Part shown: one piece after another, positions 45,913-54,118 of the stretch
How positions within the stretch are numbered: position 1 is the stretch's first letter
Layout: each line of letters starts with the position of its first letter
Assembly: GCA_947497485.1 (NCBI GenBank)
Contig: CANMHB010000004.1
Coordinates: 62,001-126,000 of the forward strand
DNA: 64,000 nucleotides
Reading direction: 5' to 3'
Origin: Flavobacteriales bacterium
Lineage (GTDB): Bacteria; Bacteroidota; Bacteroidia; Flavobacteriales_D; Crocinitomicaceae
Notes under the pieces: model-generated
Databases searched by the model: none
What the model was told of the DNA's origin: nothing
What the model saw: the letters and a program-made list of their open reading frames with translations, nothing else
Translations under genes and position numbers: made by a program

Positions 45913-48894
45913 ATGAGATTTCATTTACTATTCTTTATTTTTCCTTTTGGATTATTTAATGCTTTTTCACAAGATTACTGGCAACAAGAAGTTAATTATA
46001 ACATCCAAGTAAAATTGAATGATAAAAATCATACCTTATCAGCTTTTGAAGAATTCGAGTATATTAATCATTCACCCAATTCTTTGGATAAAATTTACAT
46101 CCATTTGTGGCCGAATGCATATCGTAATGGGAAATCAGCATTGGCAAAACAGCAATATGCAGAAGGTAAAAAAAATCTCCATTTTGGAGAGGAAAAAGAT
46201 AAGGGTTGGATTGATTCACTGGATTTTAAAGTAAATGGTCAACAAGTAAAATGGAATTATGACTTTGCCAACCAGGATATTTGTATCATTATGCTACCAA
46301 GTGCTTTAAAAAGTGGTGAACGAATTAAAATTTCAACGCCTTTTAAAGTCAAAATCCCTTCAGGTGAGATTTCTCGTCTTGGTCACATTGGTCAATCTTA
46401 TCAAATAACGCAGTGGTATCCAAAGCCTGCGGTTTATGACAAAAATGGCTGGAATCCTATTCCGTATTTAAATCAAGGAGAATTTTATTCTGAATTTGGT
46501 TCATTTGATGTTTCAATTACCCTTCCATCAAATTATGTTGTTGGGTCAACAGGTGATTTGCAAACGGAGTCAGAAATCGCATTTTTAAATAGTAAGGCTG
46601 CTGAAACTCAAAATAAATTAGCTGATTATTTGATGGCTCCACAAGGTAGAAATGGCAAAACAGAATTTCCTGAATCTTCAACACAATGGAAAACCATTCA
46701 ATACAAACAATCGAAAGTGCATGATTTTGCTTGGTTTGCTGATAAGCGATACGGTGTTTTAAAAGGGGAAGTAGAATTGCCTCATTCAAAAAGAAAAGTA
46801 ACATCTTGGGCAATGTTTGTTCCTCATAATACAATACATTGGCAACATGCGATTGAATACATAAACGATGGAACTTATTACTATTCTCTTTGGAATGGCG
46901 ATTATCCCTATAATCAAGTGACTGCTGTTGATGGAACCATCAGCGCAGGCGGCGGAATGGAGTATCCGAATGTCACTGTGATTGGAAATTCGAGTTCGAA
47001 GGAGGAACTTGAAATTGTTATCGTGCACGAAGTCGGGCATAATTGGTTCTATGGAATTCTAGGTTCAAACGAGCGGGTTCATGGTTGGATGGACGAGGGC
47101 ATGAATACCTTGAATGAAATGCGATACATGACAACTAAATATCCGAAAAATAAAAATATGTCGGATATGATTTTGCAAGGTCGTTTTCATTTCAATGATT
47201 TAAGTCATCACGACATGGGGGACATTAGTTCGCGTTTTTTGGCTGTAATTGGAGAAGATCAACCGATTGAAACGCATTCAGCTGAATTTACATCGGCAAA
47301 TTATGGCGTTACGATGTATCAAAAAACAGGACTTGTTTTCTTTTATTTGAAAGATTATTTGGGAGAAGAATTGTTTAACAAAGCTATGAGCAATTACTTC
47401 GAAGCTTGGAAATTCAAACATCCACAACCGGAGGACATGAAAAAGTCGATTGAGTCTACAACTGGAAAGGATTTGTCCTGGTTATTTGGGGATTTAATTC
47501 AAACGACAAAACACATCGACTATAAAATTAAAAAGGTAAAGAAAGATAAGTTAACCAACACAACGAATGTTACCGTGAAGAATGTTGGTCAGGTTAAAGG
47601 ACCAATCGAAATCAATTTTTTGAAAGGGGATTCAGTTGTAACAAAATGGATGGAACCTTCCAAAAAAGGAAGTATTTCATTTAATGGAACAGATTTTACG
47701 TCAATTGCAATTGATAAAAGCAAAGATATTCCTGAGGTAAACCGTGGAAATAATTTTTGGACTTCAGACAAAATGTTTCACAAAATTGAGCCATTGAAAA
47801 CGGAGTTTTTAATCGGTGATCACGAATCAGGAAAAACCAATTTATTTTGGTTACCAACAATCAGCGGAAATAGTTACGACAAATTGATGTTGGGAGTAGC
47901 TGCTCATAATTTGGGCTTACCGTTTAAACAATTTCAATACCTTGTCGCACCGCAATTTTCCTTTGGTCGAAAGAATATAGCTGGAATTGCTGAATTGAGC
48001 TATTCGTTTTTGCCCATTAAAGGAATAAAACTTTCAAAATTTGGTCTTTCTGTAAAGAATTTCGGAAATGGAGAAAATCGAGATGGATTTTTACTTGCTG
48101 TAAGTCCTTATTGGAATGCGAAATTAGGTAATCGCGGTCGAGCGAAAGCAACTTCCCATAATTTATTGGTTCAAGCGATTTATCGAAAAGATCGTTTTTC
48201 GACGTATGATTTCAATCAGCGAGGGGCATTTGCCAAATATGATTATAATGTTGATTTACCGGATAATAAATTCAACTTGGAATTGCGCTTGGATTATATG
48301 CAAAGTGAAGATAATCAAGAACAATTGGGTCGCTTTTCAACAACGGCTTCCTACAAATACCGCTATTTAAAAAACAAGATGAATCGTTGGGTGGAGTTAC
48401 GTGCTTTTTTCGGAACGAATTTCATTTATGAAAGTGCTTCTGGCATAGGAAATATTGCTTATCAAATGTCATTAAGTGGAGCAAGGGGTTATCAAGATTT
48501 ATTTTTAGAGGATTACGATTTTGCCAGAAACGCTACAACTGGTTTCTGGAGCCAACAGCGTGCCGAGAATTTTGGAGGTTTTCATAGTACATCCAATTTC
48601 GGAACGACTAGTTTTTGGATGACAAGTGTAAATGGATATATTCAATTACCGATTAAACCAAACCTATTTGGGGCTTTCGGAGATTGGGGAGCTTTTTATG
48701 ATGGAACGCAAGTTCAAACGGCTTTTAATTCTGGAATTGGACTGCGATTTAGAAGCGTATTGGGCGTTTATTTTCCGTTATTTAGAAGTGGTGATTTTGG
48801 GTCAGATTTATTTGATAAGTACCATGAAAACATTCGTTTTTCATTGCGATTAAATATCGTTAATAAAGGACTAAAAATCGGTAATTTATTGTAA
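45913..48894 (+). CDS. Exported M1-family metallopeptidase with beta-barrel-like C-terminal domain
   Basis: 993 aa. Signal peptide 1-20 (ending AFSQ). N-terminal M1 beta domain about 25-290. The catalytic domain carries a GAMEN-like GGGMEYP (347-353) and the zinc site HEVGH (372-376) with the third ligand Glu395 in GWMDEGMN, so it should be an active aminopeptidase. After a small beta domain (about 535-620), the last ~350 residues are rich in alternating aromatic and polar strands (for example AFFGTNFIYES, GIGLRFRSVLGVYFPLF). They look like an outer-membrane barrel or surface beta domain rather than the helical ERAP-type C-terminus. The barrel reading is inference. It is followed at 20 bp by sppA. 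Confidence 0.88.
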   Translation: MRFHLLFFIFPFGLFNAFSQDYWQQEVNYNIQVKLNDKNHTLSAFEEFEYINHSPNSLDKIYIHLWPNAYRNGKSALAKQQYAEGKKNLHFGEEKDKGWIDSLDFKVNGQQVKWNYDFANQDICIIMLPSALKSGERIKISTPFKVKIPSGEISRLGHIGQSYQITQWYPKPAVYDKNGWNPIPYLNQGEFYSEFGSFDVSITLPSNYVVGSTGDLQTESEIAFLNSKAAETQNKLADYLMAPQGRNGKTEFPESSTQWKTIQYKQSKVHDFAWFADKRYGVLKGEVELPHSKRKVTSWAMFVPHNTIHWQHAIEYINDGTYYYSLWNGDYPYNQVTAVDGTISAGGGMEYPNVTVIGNSSSKEELEIVIVHEVGHNWFYGILGSNERVHGWMDEGMNTLNEMRYMTTKYPKNKNMSDMILQGRFHFNDLSHHDMGDISSRFLAVIGEDQPIETHSAEFTSANYGVTMYQKTGLVFFYLKDYLGEELFNKAMSNYFEAWKFKHPQPEDMKKSIESTTGKDLSWLFGDLIQTTKHIDYKIKKVKKDKLTNTTNVTVKNVGQVKGPIEINFLKGDSVVTKWMEPSKKGSISFNGTDFTSIAIDKSKDIPEVNRGNNFWTSDKMFHKIEPLKTEFLIGDHESGKTNLFWLPTISGNSYDKLMLGVAAHNLGLPFKQFQYLVAPQFSFGRKNIAGIAELSYSFLPIKGIKLSKFGLSVKNFGNGENRDGFLLAVSPYWNAKLGNRGRAKATSHNLLVQAIYRKDRFSTYDFNQRGAFAKYDYNVDLPDNKFNLELRLDYMQSEDNQEQLGRFSTTASYKYRYLKNKMNRWVELRAFFGTNFIYESASGIGNIAYQMSLSGARGYQDLFLEDYDFARNATTGFWSQQRAENFGGFHSTSNFGTTSFWMTSVNGYIQLPIKPNLFGAFGDWGAFYDGTQVQTAFNSGIGLRFRSVLGVYFPLFRSGDFGSDLFDKYHENIRFSLRLNIVNKGLKIGNLL

Positions 48895-48914
48895 TACGAA
48901 TTAAAAAATTAGAC

Positions 48915-50723
48915 ATGACAGAAACTAACAACAAATTCTCATTCGGAAAAGTATTTTGGCCAAGTTTTTTAGCCGTTTTCTTAGCGGGCTTGGTAGGAAT
49001 GATTTTCTTTTTTCTAATACTTGGAGGAATTATTGGTTCTTTTAGTGAATTTGGACCTGAGCCACTTGCATTAGAGGATAAAACCATTTTACATTTGAAA
49101 CTGGACGGTCAGATTCTAGAAAAAGGTAAATCGGAGTTTGATCCCATGAATTTGCAACTTTCAGAATCTGCTGGTCTGCCTGATATTTTATTTGCACTGG
49201 AAAAGGCAAAAAAAGACAATAGAATCAAAGGGTTATTCATTGATATCGGGGATGTTTCTTGTGGAATGGCAACAGCGCAAGAAATTCGAAAAGCGATAAA
49301 TGATTTTGAAAAGAGTGGGAAATTCGCTTTAGCTTACAATTCTGGTGAATTTGTTTCTCAAAAGGAATATTATATCAGTTCTGCAGCAGATGAATCATAT
49401 GGTTTTCCTACTTCGGCTTTTCAAATAACTGGGTTAGGTGGCGAGTTAATGTTCTTCAAAGGAATGTTTGATAAACTCGATGTAGAAGTTGAAATCATTC
49501 GAGGTAAAAACAATGATTTTAAGAGTGCTGTAGAACCATTCTTTCGAACGAATATGAGTGATTCTAGTCGTGTTCAAGTTCAACGATACATGGATAGTAT
49601 GTGGGAGGATATGCGCAATGATATTGCTTCTGATCGTAAAATTGATTCCGAGCAGTTAAATTTAATCGCTGATTCAATGAAAATTAAACGTGCCGAAGAT
49701 GCTGTAAATTACAATCTTTTGGATGGGGTTAAATTTCGTGATGAGGTAATGGGACTTCTTATGAAAAAAGTTGGGGTTGATTCAGAGGAGGATTTGAAAT
49801 TTCAAAATTTTGAGAAATATGCTAAAAAATCGTTCTACGAAGATCAACTTTTAACGAAAACACAAAGTCCGGGTGTAGCAGTTATCCTTGCCGAAGGTGA
49901 AATTTCAACCGAAGGAGAAGGTATGACATCGGAGGAAATTTGTAAACTTTTTAAAAAGGTGCGAAATGAAAAGTCAATAAAAACCGTCGTTTTCCGAATA
50001 AATAGTCCTGGCGGAAGTGCTTTAGCTAGTGAAGAAATTTGGCGTGAAGTAAATTTGACTAACAAGGTGAAAAAAGTCATTGTTTCAATGGGTGATGTGG
50101 CAGCTTCAGGTGGTTATTACGTTGCAACACCTTCGTTTAAAATTTTTGCTGAACCAACAACAATAACGGGCTCAATTGGAGTTTTTGGAATGATTCCGTA
50201 TACGGGTAAAATGTTGGAAAATAAACTTGGAATTTCATTTGATCGTGTTTCTACGAATCGGCATGCCGTTCTTTCTACTAATCGAAAATTGACACCAGAG
50301 GAATTGGCAATTACGCAAGAGGAGGTAGACCAAATCTATGATCAGTTTCTTCAACGTGTCGCAGATGGACGAAAAATGACGAAAGATGAAGCGAATGTTT
50401 TGGCTCGTGGACGCGTTTGGACTGGTCGAGATGCACTTCGAATTGGATTGGTAGATCAGTTGGGAGGATTGAAGGATGCGATTGCATATGCCGCGAATGA
50501 AGCTAAGTTAAAAGATCCGAAAGTTCTATATTATCCCTTGAAGAAGGAAGATAAATTTTCAGATTTGATTGAATTAATTGATGAGCAAGAGGACGATGAA
50601 AGCGTTCAAATTAATTCTCAAAAAATTCCACAAGAACTCCTAGAATATTATGCCACAATCAAAAAGATTGAGCGCATGAGAGGTATTCAAATGCGAATGC
50701 CCTTTGAGGTTGTTTTTGATTAG
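48915..50723 (+). CDS. sppA: Signal peptide peptidase SppA, long (67K) form
   Basis: 602 aa with one N-terminal membrane anchor (about 13-43). The duplicated S49 fold is clear. Catalytic Lys203 lies in GKNNDFKSAVEPFFR in the first half, and catalytic Ser398 in GDVAASGGYYVA in the second, matching the Ser/Lys dyad of E. coli SppA. It degrades signal peptides left in the membrane after export. It starts 20 bp after the M1 peptidase gene and is probably cotranscribed. Confidence 0.95.
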   Translation: MTETNNKFSFGKVFWPSFLAVFLAGLVGMIFFFLILGGIIGSFSEFGPEPLALEDKTILHLKLDGQILEKGKSEFDPMNLQLSESAGLPDILFALEKAKKDNRIKGLFIDIGDVSCGMATAQEIRKAINDFEKSGKFALAYNSGEFVSQKEYYISSAADESYGFPTSAFQITGLGGELMFFKGMFDKLDVEVEIIRGKNNDFKSAVEPFFRTNMSDSSRVQVQRYMDSMWEDMRNDIASDRKIDSEQLNLIADSMKIKRAEDAVNYNLLDGVKFRDEVMGLLMKKVGVDSEEDLKFQNFEKYAKKSFYEDQLLTKTQSPGVAVILAEGEISTEGEGMTSEEICKLFKKVRNEKSIKTVVFRINSPGGSALASEEIWREVNLTNKVKKVIVSMGDVAASGGYYVATPSFKIFAEPTTITGSIGVFGMIPYTGKMLENKLGISFDRVSTNRHAVLSTNRKLTPEELAITQEEVDQIYDQFLQRVADGRKMTKDEANVLARGRVWTGRDALRIGLVDQLGGLKDAIAYAANEAKLKDPKVLYYPLKKEDKFSDLIELIDEQEDDESVQINSQKIPQELLEYYATIKKIERMRGIQMRMPFEVVFD

Positions 50724-50779
50724 TAATGGAATCATGAAGTTATAAAATCGCATTGCGCAACAAGTAAATAGGATATTTA

Positions 50780-51367
50780 CTACTTGGTAAAATCGATAAT
50801 TTTATGTTTTAATATTCTCAGTTGAATTCCAAGTTCATTTGGAACAATTGGATTCTCTCCAAAACTGTGTCTGTAATAACCTTCTACTTTTAATTGAAAC
50901 ATTTTATTAAATCGACCAAATCCAGTTTGAACATGATAGATACCTAAACCGGCTCGAATGGACGGATTATAATTAAAATCACTTGTCTGGTTTGGAATTC
51001 GGCCGAATAATTCAGGTGTTACAAAAATTTCAATTAATTCCGCTTGACAAGATCTTCCAACCTTACGCTCGTTTATTTTTAATATTTTCTTTCGAAAGGT
51101 TATCCCCGTTTGAATGAAATGACTTTTTATCCCAGTTTGAGTCATCGTTCTATCAAAAGGCTCAACTTGTTGTCTGTATCCTATTTCTGGTAAAATGTAA
51201 CTACCAAATTGCCTTGTAAAACCAACTCCAAAAGAATTTAATTTGTTTGCTTCTGTTCGTTGGTTCAGATTCGCATAAAATCCAATATTTTTTTTTGTTC
51301 GCATATATATCTGCCCGAATAATGGTGTGATTAAAAAAATACAAGAGAAAATCAGAATATTTTTCAT
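50780..51367 (-). CDS. Hypothetical exported protein, outer-membrane beta-barrel-like
   Basis: 195 aa starting at the ATG at 51367; the open frame extends five codons to a TTG that I do not favour. A signal peptide (MKNILIFSCIFLITPLFGQ) is followed by alternating beta segments such as NSFGVGFTRQFGSYILPEIGYRQ, SIRAGLGIYHVQTGFGRF and FQLKVEGYYRHSF. These are typical of small outer-membrane barrels. No family recognised. It converges on sppA. Confidence 0.6.
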   Translation of the reverse strand: MKNILIFSCIFLITPLFGQIYMRTKKNIGFYANLNQRTEANKLNSFGVGFTRQFGSYILPEIGYRQQVEPFDRTMTQTGIKSHFIQTGITFRKKILKINERKVGRSCQAELIEIFVTPELFGRIPNQTSDFNYNPSIRAGLGIYHVQTGFGRFNKMFQLKVEGYYRHSFGENPIVPNELGIQLRILKHKIIDFTK

Positions 51368-51474
51368 AAGTGGTGTTTTCAATTTTAACGCTTTTTCAAT
51401 TTAATTGTAACACAATTTGCTAAATTTAGACCAATTAAATAATTCAACTTAGTCCTTTAAATTTTGAGTAAATA

Positions 51475-51855
51475 GTGAAAGAAAAAATCGTTCAGCGAAT
51501 ATTCAATTTGGTAAGAGATATGCTCATTTCGGGAGCATCCTTTTTAAAAATCACCTACAACGAAATAAATATTATCGTTTATTATTTTCTGATACCATTT
51601 TCATGGCTTTGCATGTTAGATGTGATTTATGAATTTCATTATTTGAAATTAGCATTCATTATATTTTGTTTAGGATTTTATATAGGATGTATGAATTTCC
51701 GAACCTTTTCTGATGAACTATTTATGAAATCAGTTTATTTCCTTAATTATTTCAAACGTTTTGGAAGCAACTACGTTTCAGCCTCCGTGTGGATTTGTGT
51801 TGTAGTTCCAATTTTGATATATGTCGGCTTAATTTACTTGATTGTGAAAAATTGA
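51475..51855 (+). CDS. Hypothetical three-helix membrane protein
   Basis: 126 aa, GTG start just after an in-frame stop; a Met at codon 16 is the alternative. Hydrophobic segments lie at about 30-50, 55-75 and 102-124. No motif recognised. It lies between the barrel-like gene and the SRP RNA; a TAAATTTTG sequence shortly upstream resembles a -7 box. Confidence 0.5.
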   Translation: MKEKIVQRIFNLVRDMLISGASFLKITYNEINIIVYYFLIPFSWLCMLDVIYEFHYLKLAFIIFCLGFYIGCMNFRTFSDELFMKSVYFLNYFKRFGSNYVSASVWICVVVPILIYVGLIYLIVKN

Positions 51856-51886
51856 TTTAACCCAAGATATGGATTCACAAAAAAAA

Positions 51887-51983
51887 GGGTAAGCTACTCT
51901 TATCGCACCGCTACAACCTCATACCTTTGCTACGTTCCCGTCCTGGAGGATTAAGAGGGAGCTGGTCGTAAAAGACTTACCCC
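51887..51983 (-). ncRNA. ffs: Signal recognition particle RNA (small bacterial type, 4.5S-like)
   Basis: On the minus strand a ~97-nt hairpin starts GGGTAAGTC and ends GCTTACCC. The Ffh-binding domain is CCAGGACGGGAACGTAGCAAAGG, containing the GGAA tetraloop and the asymmetric loop signature. The strands flanking it pair along most of the length. The transcript runs into an 8-T tract (plus-strand A's 51879-51886), a natural terminator. The RNA binds Ffh to target membrane and exported proteins. Confidence 0.87.
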
Positions 51984-52032
51984 AGGACAAAGTTAATCAA
52001 ATATTCAGTTTTCGATTAACAATTTTCTAGAT

Positions 52033-52515
52033 TTAATTTTCAATTATCGCGCGATTCATTAGTGAAATCATCGCAAGTGTAACTATAAATAATTGAGTTG
52101 CGGTTTCCTCATCTAACGTTGTTCCATCATTATCTTCAGTGGAAACTTCCATTGCCATAAATTGAGCTAGAAATGGCTGATCACAAAACGACTCTATGAT
52201 TTCTTCATCTTCTTCCTCAAAATATTGATCTAACATATCGAAGTATGGATCTTCTAATTCATCAATATCTGCTTCGTTTATCTGTCTAATTTTTATTCCC
52301 TCTTGCTCAAAACATTCACAAATCAAGCAAAAATAGTAAATCAACAAACCTTCGAGGTTCTCATTTTTATATTCTGCTGGTGCAGACATCACATAGTTCA
52401 AAAGTGCTTGTTGTGCATTCGCATATTTATTTGAAATGGCTTCCAACTGATTGTCATCTAAATTGTCTACCACATCGATAGCCTTTTCGATTGAGGCAAG
52501 TGTAACGTGTTTCAT
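52033..52515 (-). CDS. Hypothetical acidic helical protein
   Basis: 160 aa from the ATG at 52515 (MKHVTLASIEKAID); the frame is open 11 codons further, but that part overlaps the likely promoter. It is strongly acidic in the middle (DEADIDELEDPYFDMLDQYFEEEDEEIIE), predicted all-helical and cytosolic, with no membrane segment. No family recognised. It stands alone between the SRP RNA and the DUF6132 gene. Confidence 0.6.
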   Translation of the reverse strand: MKHVTLASIEKAIDVVDNLDDNQLEAISNKYANAQQALLNYVMSAPAEYKNENLEGLLIYYFCLICECFEQEGIKIRQINEADIDELEDPYFDMLDQYFEEEDEEIIESFCDQPFLAQFMAMEVSTEDNDGTTLDEETATQLFIVTLAMISLMNRAIIEN

Positions 52516-52668
52516 AGTAATGAATATTTTGTCAAATTTACTGAACAAAAGTGGGTAAAATATACTTCTGTAACAAAAGATACAATTCGTAACTTTAAAA
52601 GGAATTAAATTTGAACCTTAAATAAGGTAAGAACTTATCCAAGATCTTAAAAAAAATAAAAAGTTACT

Positions 52669-52866
52669 ATGAAAAATCGACAAACGTTAATTGCTGTAGT
52701 AGGATACATGGTTGGGGCCATTGGTGGTTTTGTTTATTACAACTTATTTCCATGCGAAACAGGTTGCACAATAACTTCTAGTCCATTTATTACGATGCTA
52801 ATTGGAGCATTTATTGGGGGCTTTGTTTTTCAGCTTATTAACGAAATGTTTTTTGTTAAATCTTAA
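52669..52866 (+). CDS. DUF6132-like small membrane protein
   Basis: 65 aa with two membrane helices (about 7-25 and 40-58) joined by a short loop with PCETGCTITSSP, resembling the CxxGxCPITSxP signature of DUF6132. Such proteins often sit next to rhodanese genes, as here: the stop is 3 bp before the first of two rhodanese genes. The loop Cys pair may take part in sulfur or redox chemistry; this is inference. Confidence 0.7.
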   Translation: MKNRQTLIAVVGYMVGAIGGFVYYNLFPCETGCTITSSPFITMLIGAFIGGFVFQLINEMFFVKS

Positions 52867-52869
52867 ATT

Positions 52870-53127
52870 ATGTCAGTTAAAGGAACAATAATCGACGTTC
52901 GTACACGAGCTGAATTCAGTGGCGGCCATGTGAATGGATCAATCAATATTCCACTTCAGGAAATTACCAATCACATTGAAGAAATAAAAGGAATGAAACA
53001 ACCGATTATTTTTTGCTGCGCCAGTGGAGGTAGAAGTGGTCAAGCAACACAATACTTTAAATCGTTAGGCGTGAATTGCGAAAATGGTGGATCGTGGTTG
53101 GATGTTAATTATCAATTGAGTTTATAA
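52870..53127 (+). CDS. Single-domain rhodanese
   Basis: 85 aa rhodanese fold with IIDVRTRAEFSGGHVNGSINIPL and the active-site loop CASGGRS starting at Cys50. It should transfer or carry sulfane sulfur as a persulfide. No signal peptide, so cytoplasmic. It is the middle gene of a three-gene unit; its stop is followed by the next start after 1 bp. Confidence 0.9.
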   Translation: MSVKGTIIDVRTRAEFSGGHVNGSINIPLQEITNHIEEIKGMKQPIIFCCASGGRSGQATQYFKSLGVNCENGGSWLDVNYQLSL

Positions 53128-53128
53128 T

Positions 53129-53434
53129 ATGTCTTTTTTATCAAAATTATTCGGATTTAAGTCAGTGGACTACAAATCGCTAGTGCAAAATGGAGCAATG
53201 ATTGTAGATGTTCGTACACCTCAGGAATTTAATGGAGGACACATCAAAGGATCCGTCAATATTCCTTTGCAATCATTACAATCTTCATTGGGAAAAATCC
53301 CTAAAAACAAAACCGTAATTACCTGCTGTGCATCCGGAATGCGAAGCGCTTCTGCAAAATCAATTCTCAAATCAGCAGGATACCAAGATGTTCACAATGG
53401 TGGTGGTTGGTCTAGTTTGAATAGTAAGTTGTAA
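53129..53434 (+). CDS. Single-domain rhodanese, paralogue of the preceding gene
   Basis: 101 aa. MIVDVRTPQEFNGGHIKGSVNIPL and active-site loop CASGMRS from Cys67. A short amphipathic N-terminus (MSFLSKLFGFKSVDYKSL) is missing from its neighbour. The two copies share the same core but differ in the active-site loop (GGRS against GMRS), suggesting different partners. The end overlaps the convergent disrupted gene by about 20 bp. Confidence 0.9.
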   Translation: MSFLSKLFGFKSVDYKSLVQNGAMIVDVRTPQEFNGGHIKGSVNIPLQSLQSSLGKIPKNKTVITCCASGMRSASAKSILKSAGYQDVHNGGGWSSLNSKL

Positions 53435-54101
53435 ATCTCCTTTTATTTATTCGATATCCAAATCCCAATTGCAACGAATGTCTTTGAGAATGACCATATA
53501 ATTCTCCATTGATGCCTAAGAAATATTTATAGCTTGGCCGAATTATAAATTTTCTGATATTTATTTCATATGCCAAACTGCAATTTAAGCCTAGGTTAAA
53601 AAAGTTGGGTTTGACACCTACGTCTGATAGATTTTCAGACGTTGAACTTGGTTGCTGTGTATATTGCCATGACGTTTGAGTTCCATTGATCGAATAGTTT
53701 AATCGAAAATTGCTTTCAATTCCCAATGCGAAGAGTAAATTTGGAATCAAATATTTGTTGAGGGGATAAAATTCTAGGTCAATTACATGCTTTAAAAAAT
53801 TGCCTTCGGTTTGGATAGATCCTCCCAATCCACCTTCAGAATGATAGAAATATCCTCCATATTTTTCATACCCTAATCCATATTTGAAGAAATTCTTCGT
53901 TGAATCTTTCCTTGGTTGACTGAAAGATATTCCAAAACAAAGACCATGAAAACTTCCAAATTCTTAATTGATATGTGGATCTGATTTTCGTAGACTGAAT
54001 AAACTTCCATAATTTGGACCTCCTTCAGTGCAAATGATTTGGCTTTTCAAGATTAGACAATTTGAGCCAATAAATATTAAGAGAGTAATGTATTTCCTCA
54101 C
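53412..54101 (-). pseudogene. Exported outer-membrane-like protein gene interrupted by one in-frame stop
   Basis: From the GTG at 54101 the frame gives a signal-peptide-like start (RKYITLLIFIGSNCLILKSQ) and 45 codons to SDPHIN. It then meets a TAA at 53966-53964 and continues in the same frame (EFGSFHGLCFGISFSQPRK...) without a further stop for another 183 codons to 53412. The later part has barrel-like strands (NLGLNCSLAYEINIRKFIIRPSYKYFLGING, SLQLGFGYRINKRRF). A single nonsense change therefore splits a ~229-codon gene; a one-base sequencing error would explain it equally well. It lies 17 bp after the DPP-IV-like gene on the same strand. Family not recognised. Confidence 0.75.
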
Positions 54102-54118
54102 TCAGAGTGGTTTAAGAC

